NCBI GenBank assembly: GCA_963693285.1
Contig: OY848917.1
Coordinates: 5,094,118-5,158,117 of the forward strand
Reading direction: 5' to 3'
DNA: 64,000 bases
Source of the DNA: Xestospongia muta
Taxonomy: Eukaryota; Porifera; Demospongiae; Haplosclerida; Petrosiidae
This document shows positions 59,001 through 64,000 of this stretch, piece by piece (within the stretch, counting starts at the first letter, position 1; every line of letters begins with the position of its first letter). Both the position numbers and the translations under genes were made by a program. A model generated the notes under the pieces. The model worked only from the letters and a program-made list of their open reading frames with translations. It was not told the DNA's origin and made no database searches.

Positions 59001-59730
59001 TTGGATTTTGTCCCCACAAATATTGATTGACAATCCTTGATATTGTTGAGCTCTTAATTAAAAGGGATTGATCACTCTGCAGCTTATCATACTCATCAAT
59101 AAACAGAAAGAGTAATCCACTGCCAGAACAAAATGGGTTAACCAATTTGAGTTGTTGTGATGTACAAACAATAGAATCAGTTACTGTGATGTTATAGAAA
59201 AGAGTCTCTCCATGTACATCAATAGCAATTATAGCATATCCATAATATCCTCCATCAATAGATACATTAGATACATGTAGTTTATTACAATGATGAAATA
59301 GCAAGACAGCAGATAGTCCTATTGGAAAATAAAGCCATGTGTTATTAGAAGTGATAGCTGTGTTTAAAATGCCACCACATTGATGGACATGAAGGTTGTA
59401 CAAGTATAGTCCATATATGTTTATAAAACCAATCCCTCTAGTAGGAACAATATCATTGTTGCAGATAATGTGGGCAGCTTTGACTGAGCTATTGCTGGCA
59501 ATTGTTATGTTGTTGATATTTTTAACCAAACAGAAGGGTCCAGGTACCAGGTAGTGAGGTACAGCAGTTGAGAGAACAAGGACGGTGTCTGAGTTAAGGA
59601 ATAAAGAACCATTGCTGCATAAATAATACTGAAGTGTCTTAGAATCAGATTCATTTCCATGAAGATGAATGACATACTCTCCTGATACAGTAGATACTGT
59701 AAGAAGTAACATATATACTAGCACATCCAT
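56050..59730 (-). CDS. Array copy 7: beta-helix/Cys-rich/multi-pass protein, 1226 aa
   Basis: Intact single-exon member, one residue shorter than the reference because it has SIVNFYNN where most have an extra Asn (VNNFYNN). Variable blocks are of the copy 2/6 version, with local changes (ADILFEGKNNFPP, FNIDIFNIKKIKSILSKK, LLHDVTCTNVRFKLFSG). In the Cys-rich module, DDCKHCHSN replaces DDCERCHSN. Membrane segment 8 has MEVTTLYF for MEFTALYF. The tail is FREPLLEDFSD, losing the conserved Tyr. The IRNIYLDDVNVALDN 3' type pairs it with copy 2. Confidence 0.88.
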   Translation of the reverse strand: MDVLVYMLLLTVSTVSGEYVIHLHGNESDSKTLQYYLCSNGSLFLNSDTVLVLSTAVPHYLVPGPFCLVKNINNITIASNSSVKAAHIICNNDIVPTRGIGFINIYGLYLYNLHVHQCGGILNTAITSNNTWLYFPIGLSAVLLFHHCNKLHVSNVSIDGGYYGYAIIAIDVHGETLFYNITVTDSIVCTSQQLKLVNPFCSGSGLLFLFIDEYDKLQSDQSLLIKSSTISRIVNQYLWGQNPIDILQFGVQQVPVFGAGGLTILFIGSSYKYGHIILESNNVSSNSGNIAGGCLVLFFNTMSPTIPNLIFNTTPSIVNFYNNSVTGSYRARGGGVAIYVITRTLPTIETSLTITFNQIKFLNNTSGYYGGAVFIQLSYASPVIATIYFIETIWFYNEAKFGGSSLYIVANKHIPLTDDSYNISVLLSDIYVRNKKYRQSQEVYDIITGSTFEFHNTDSISIKQQTFGNHFYHNHQPVLVVVNSDLFIQGKVQFLHNMAKISSIIHLESLSHVTFQAPADILFEGKNNFPPAGAITALGQPYSVYTDCPLKFQPNATHNITIDFPPIKLKGLYLVYSDGLQHCKLEHMYPLHKYLNKISSPPTGLQLCDLRTGQVMNNNTNHKINTYPGKSIKLSIVAKDFQGQPTLAKLFMYFNIDIFNIKKIKSILSKKEQLLHDVTCTNVRFKLFSGPYFHKKTIQSLHFTVLEGSIQMIINISMMPCPVGFSISHGICTCDSFITNQKIANICNIDTTSITISSGKWLGYIQNHSYGFASVCPTGYCNSDLTDINMTQKDYICHPNRRGTLCGDCVEGYNIVLGSDDCKHCHSNLFLFLIIAFVVVGIAAILILFCLSITISSKVLGGIVFFANMTEVSLRDSLTESHMYGHILNITFSLLNLNLGFGVCFFKGMTALYKTALHFVFPVYLWLIVVVLVLLSRFSTRIANLTSYSSVQVLATLFYMSFAKLLLTVIDIFTPVSIQTPQGDYTVWYIDGNVKYWKDTGHVILFSVAFGVTLIYLIPFLLWTTCGSLALRVRCIRHRRNFLDAYQGRYREGWGWWFGARLWLLVCAYISYALLRGKDPSFLLYLHILFLAPFTIIQIYCKPFRGHLVNVVEGFILVNLVLMEVTTLYFQLQGKISKSAPYASVFMSLVLFVLLLLIGHHVLGYMKKFRMFMKMWNPLMKIMKSLRLKVAHIRNIYLDDVNVALDNNTGRWNRDFREPLLEDFSD

Positions 59731-59980
59731 TGTGAAAAGGGCGAAAAATGCGAAGAAACAGTTACTTATACACAGTCAGTCTGTGCACGGTCAAAACAAT
59801 TTATTATTTTTCAAAAAGCGTATATACAACTACAATAGCAAGAACACAATTACATGTCAGCTGGCAGCTACAGCTACGTAACGGAAGTAGACAAAGGTTA
59901 ATTACCACATGTTCACACGTTATAATTGCCATAAATACCAACATTGAAAAGACATACTGTAATTGGAGTGAAATGTGATT
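59731..59980 (-). promoter_or_regulatory. Candidate promoter of copy 7
   Basis: The conserved 5' flank in the copy-5/6/7 form: GTATATACGC element, GTGCAC palindrome, CAGCTG, and the start context CACAATGG. Confidence 0.35.
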
Positions 59981-60386
59981 CAATATAGCTATTAATTTGC
60001 TTTTCTCTTTTTTGTATTTTAATTTTGTATTTTTTTTCTTTTACAATGATGTTAAGCTTTAAGAGATCAAGAAATCCTTACATCAGAGGCTTCATTAATT
60101 ATCAAGTAGAAAGCAGTGATATAAAGGATGACAAAATGAAAACAACATCTGTGTTTACATTTCTAACATACTATAACAATGACTGTTTAGTCAATATGAT
60201 AATATGTTAGGAATGAAAACAACATATGTTGTTTACTTTTAGTTTGCATCAAATAATTGCTACATAATTGAAGTTGATCAATTTGAGCAGGAATAACAAG
60301 ACCTGTAGTATGTTACGTAACAAGGTAGAAGTATTGACAAGTAGGGAGAATTACAATTAATTTTTTTTAAAACAACATACCAATAG

Positions 60387-60863
60387 CAGACATTGCACGT
60401 GTATTGGGTTTTTGTGTGTACTTGTATTTTAAAAACCAAACTGTGTATGTACTTGTATGTATTATTAAATTTCCATGTATGTACTTGTAGTTTGCATTTC
60501 TGAAAACCATGTATTTAATCCTTATCATTTCATGTATCATGTATTATAATTAAATCATAATTAAACACATCATTTAATAAAGACGAGTTTTTCCAGTTTT
60601 TCAGAAGTAACAACCACATGACTGTTCTCAGTTTTACTGCTAGAAGGTAATAATGAAGTAGTACTATGTAACACTGGCGAGAGAGAACGCGAGTGAGAAC
60701 ATCTCCAGACTTAAGCCATTTTCTTCACGTGGCCACGCCCATAATTAATTGCCATGAATATTATATCATCAACTTTATTCTGTCCGTGTATATACGTGTA
60801 TGTATTTGAAGCCAGCATTACCGTGTAAATACATGAGTATCGTGTATACAGGTGCAATGTCTG
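60387..60863. mobile_element. hAT-like element, third unit
   Basis: A 477-bp copy at the same site. The right flank is CCAAATAG (60864-60871); the left flank is CCAATAG (60380-60386), having lost one A from the duplication. Confidence 0.85.
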
Positions 60864-62166
60864 CCAAATAGCCATATACATTATCTTAACAGTAGCAGAT
60901 GCATAAAATCAACATTGTACATCATATTTAAAATACTGTATCTGAATGAAGTAGAAAACCACTACCATACAAGTAATAAGGAAGTGGTGAATCAAATTCG
61001 TTCTACAAACATGAATGATATACTGTCTTGATACAGTAGATACTATAACATACATATTACAATAGACAATGTGTTGTGGAAGAAAAAAGGATTAATCAGA
61101 AAGAACTATAATTGCACTAATGAAATGAAAGTGCTGTTATCTGAAGAATCTGAACTGCACCCACTCCTTTTTTACCTAGACTTAGTTCCAGGTTCGTCAG
61201 TGGAATCAGACCGAAGAAAGCAATGAAACATATTACTATATAGCTATGAATAATTTGTAGGCTTGTTGAAAACAATAATCTAGCTGTACCTCTTGGTAGC
61301 TTTTGTTGAATGATTATAATCTCTTATTATTTGAAGTCCTATGCATATATAAAAAGTATGTATTCTACAACGTGTATATTACATTGGCAACAGGACCAAG
61401 CCCTTCTGGAAAGATGAGACATGTCGTCACAAGAGGCTTACAAGTAATATGTACATGGAATATCTTATACCAATCTTTAATACAGAATTTTGTCATTTAT
61501 TTTTTCATTAATCATCTTCATTAATTTAGTTTGTATCCAAATGGTACTTATTGAAACTTAGTAGGCATATCTGGATATTCCTTTTAAAACTCTAACTGCT
61601 TAACACTGTAAAAATTGATTGGTTAAATTAACTAATACAAGGTTTATAGAGGTTGTATATGTAAAATGTAAACATAATATTATTTTGATAAATAATGCAT
61701 TATGAAATTGATGGTTTGGTATCTACATAAGCAGTTGTACATTAGTAATGAAAACTGGATTATACTTTTTTGCCAAAAATAAAATCGTAACACAATTTTA
61801 CCCGAAGAGTCAAATAGTTATGACATACTGTCATTAAACTGAGGATTTAGGAGCAATAAGGTAATCTATCTACTATTCTTTGATAAGTATTCTATTTTAA
61901 ATTTCAATGTTGATATATAACATTTCAATAGTGCAGCGTGATCATGTGTAACAAATTATAATTATGTATATATTCTAAAATTATAAAATGCCATATTGAG
62001 ATTATTGAGTTTATTTTGTGAACCAAACCTATTGTCACAAGTTTAATCTTGTCATTGTACCACCCTAGAACAGAACTTCAAATAGAAAGTATTGCTGTCA
62101 TTTGGCTCACAGAAGAAAGTAATTGTCTTACCAAATAAGAATTCAGCTTTCTGTCTTTTGTCATAG

Positions 62167-62340
62167 AAAAGTTGAAGAATTTGTTAAGCCATCTAAGCCA
62201 GTTGTTGTACTGTATTTTGATGAAGACTTTCAACAAAGGATTGATGTAGATAATGATTACATTCCCACTAACAAAGAAAAGCTACAAGTTGTCAATCTAT
62301 AACAAATAACTCAACCATCAATAAGGAACTAATTTTACAG
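62167..62340 (+). other. Exon-like block, 174 bp
   Basis: CATAG precedes it and CAG|GTAGGT follows. The frame is intact to the TAA, with the same peptide as the block at 21550-21723. Confidence 0.4.
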
Positions 62341-63609
62341 GTAGGTTATTGCAATTTGTTATTAATTTAAAAATCAGGACTATGTTATAATAGTTTACAT
62401 TAGAAATAGTCAGAGTGGATAGCTCTTACTATACTTGTACATTAAAATCTTGGGATGAACACAAGCTAACTAATAATTTTGATATAGAGTCACATGAATC
62501 TACCTATTCTTCAGCTTGTACTCAAGTAGTACAAATAATTGCTTAGTACAACGTGATTTCTAATTATATTTGGTCACATGTAGAATAATTACCATTCATT
62601 GGTTCCAGTCAGATATATACCTACTTCTAGAACCAGGTCTTGAGGCCTAGGTTATGGTATGCCTTCTTCTCATCTAACACACTACAAAGTGTAGTGCAGC
62701 CAGTGAAGATTCTTATTATGGTCAGGAAAAGAGTGCCCAAAGTCAAAGGGACTCAATATATATAAACAAACATATTACCTCATGTAAAACTAACTATCTT
62801 CATTTACATTTTGTTCTTTTCTGTCAGCTAGCTGACACTTTTTATTGAATTCTTTGTTCTAGTCACTATTAAGCACAAATGCAAAAAATTCCATTAGCTT
62901 AGAAGGATTAATTGTTAATTGAAATGAGTAAGTTGTTCAGGATAGAAATAAATTCAATACTTGGTATAAAGGAAAATTTCACTGTTGAAAACATTGAATT
63001 TTATATGTAGTAATCACTAAAGTAACTTGTTACTCCTGTACAATTACTTATTATTTTTTAAATTTATCCTCTAGGAAACAAAGGGTAACATTCCCTTTAC
63101 AAATAATATTAAGATTCTTGAAATGGTTCCTTTGGTGGCACAAGTTAGACACATTAGACATCAATAAATTAGACACAATCACATTTGATAGTCATATAGA
63201 GATTGCTTATGACTAAGTACAGAATATTGCCTTTCACATGAATAAAAAAGTCTTTACAAATATGAATTATATCACAAAAAGTGATGTTATGTATATAATT
63301 ATATATGTAAATATGAATGAAAAAAGCATTAATAGTTCTATCAATGCTCTAGGCATTTGAGTAGGCTCTTTCAATCACTTTCTAACAATAATCAATGATA
63401 TCAATGAGAGCAAAAATTTATTGTGACTCACCCATTTTATTGTTAAGTTTCACTAATGATGCATGTAACTAACAAAATAATCTGATACATTGTATGTCAC
63501 AATATAATAAACAAAAAATTAACTAGTCTACAAGAAAATGATATAATCTAATCAAATGCAGCATAAATTTCTTGTTGTCTAAATCTCAATATCACAAAGA
63601 TATTAAATA

Positions 63610-63615
63610 TTTATT
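63610..63615 (-). terminator. Poly(A) signal AATAAA of copy 8
   Basis: Minus-strand AATAAA, 51 bases past the stop codon. Confidence 0.5.
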
Positions 63616-63665
63616 TAAGAATACTACTTCATACAAATTGTTTGAAGAAAAGTAAATGGAATGAA

Positions 63666-64000
63666 TTAATCTGAATAATCTTCAAGCAGAGGTTCCCTAA
63701 AGTCTCTATTCCATCTCCCTGTATCATTATCCAAAACGATGTTGACATCATCTAAATATCTTTGTTTTATGTGTGTAACTTTAAACCTCAGATTCTTCAT
63801 AATCTTCATCAAAGGATTCCACATCTTCATAAACATTCTAAACTTCTTCATATATCCCAATACATGATACCCAACCAACAACAACAATACGAAAAGTACC
63901 AGTGACATGAAGACACTAGCATATGGTGCTGATTTTGATATCTTCCCTTGAAGCTGAAAGTAAAGAGCTGTAAATTCCATCAACACTAAATTAACCAATA
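63666..64000 (-). CDS. Array copy 8: C-terminal part, cut by the window edge
   Basis: The last 111 codons or so of another family member, from inside membrane segment 8 (NLVLMEFTALYFQLQGKI) through segment 9 and the tail to FREPLLEDYSD and a stop. The remainder lies to the right of the window. THIKQRYLDDVNIVLDNDTG places it with copy 3. A Val in LVLFVLLLLVGYHVLG replaces Ile at two positions. The open frame reaches the edge without interruption. Confidence 0.85.
   Translation of the reverse strand, partial: LVNLVLMEFTALYFQLQGKISKSAPYASVFMSLVLFVLLLLVGYHVLGYMKKFRMFMKMWNPLMKIMKNLRFKVTHIKQRYLDDVNIVLDNDTGRWNRDFREPLLEDYSD

Larger units (their letters stand above)
59731..63665. other. Spacer upstream of copy 7
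   Basis: No complete gene. It contains the 5' flank, a hAT-like element (60387-60863), a relic of a family 5' end (about 60925-61060), plus-strand open segments (61075-61230 and 61303-61524), an exon-like block (62167-62340), a minus-strand open segment (about 62636-62880), and the 3' flank of copy 8. It is nearly identical to 19117-23048 over its whole length. Confidence 0.75.

Noticed and set aside
1..64000. tRNA, rRNA or other structured RNA genes
   Set aside because: I looked for cloverleaf B-box sequence (GGTTCGA-type) and conserved rRNA stretches on both strands and saw none.

Overview
This window is AT-rich animal DNA holding a tandem array of one large gene family, all on the minus strand. 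Eight family members are present: five intact single-exon genes, two full-length copies broken by a nonsense codon or by frameshifts, and one cut by the right window edge. A short C-terminal scrap of a ninth copy lies at about 40.3-40.5 kb. The organism looks like an early-branching metazoan, and a demosponge such as Amphimedon is my best guess. The reasons are AT-richness, a 45-bp GT-AG intron in the one spliced gene recognised, invertebrate-type DNA transposons and a Ty3/gypsy element, and a receptor type I associate with sponge and cnidarian genomes. The species is inference only.

Each family protein is 1226-1227 aa. It has a signal peptide, an ectodomain of about 700 residues with Gly-Gly and FxxN motifs typical of right-handed beta-helices, a Cys-rich module at about 722-826, about nine membrane segments at about 830-1166, and a basic cytoplasmic tail ending in a nearly invariant FREPLLED motif. 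I infer a cell-surface or endomembrane receptor or transporter of unknown ligand. Sequence blocks between about 430 and 705 come in a few alternative versions that are shuffled between copies, which suggests gene conversion or unequal exchange acting on the exposed part of the protein.

Layout: 1-3463 is the spacer upstream of a gene left of the window. Copy 1 (3464-7144) has one premature TGA. 7145-15432 is a spacer with a local inversion and a dead gypsy LTR retrotransposon (8522-12782). Copy 2 is at 15433-19116. 19117-23048 is a spacer with a 477-bp hAT-like element. Copy 3 is at 23049-26732. 26733-33448 is a rearranged spacer that captured the promoter and first three exons of a FAR1/ZSWIM-like zinc-finger gene (27896-28857). 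Copy 4 is at 33449-37132. 37133-41521 is a spacer with the gene scrap. Copy 5 (41522-45210) has three 1-bp frameshifts. 45211-48673 is a spacer with a 412-bp inverted-repeat element. Copy 6 is at 48674-52357, a spacer with the hAT-like element follows, then copy 7 (56050-59730), another spacer with the hAT-like element, and partial copy 8 (63666-64000).

Judged by their 3' ends, the copies run alpha, beta, gamma, delta, delta, alpha, beta, gamma. This points to duplication of a three-gene block in addition to single-gene tandem duplication. The spacers are themselves repeats of each other. They carry decayed coding-like pieces: the 5' end of a divergent family member, a 174-bp exon-like block with splice sites on the plus strand, and two further conserved open segments I do not recognise. 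A conserved palindrome lies about 550-600 bp upstream of the genes, and at least two rearrangement junctions coincide with it.
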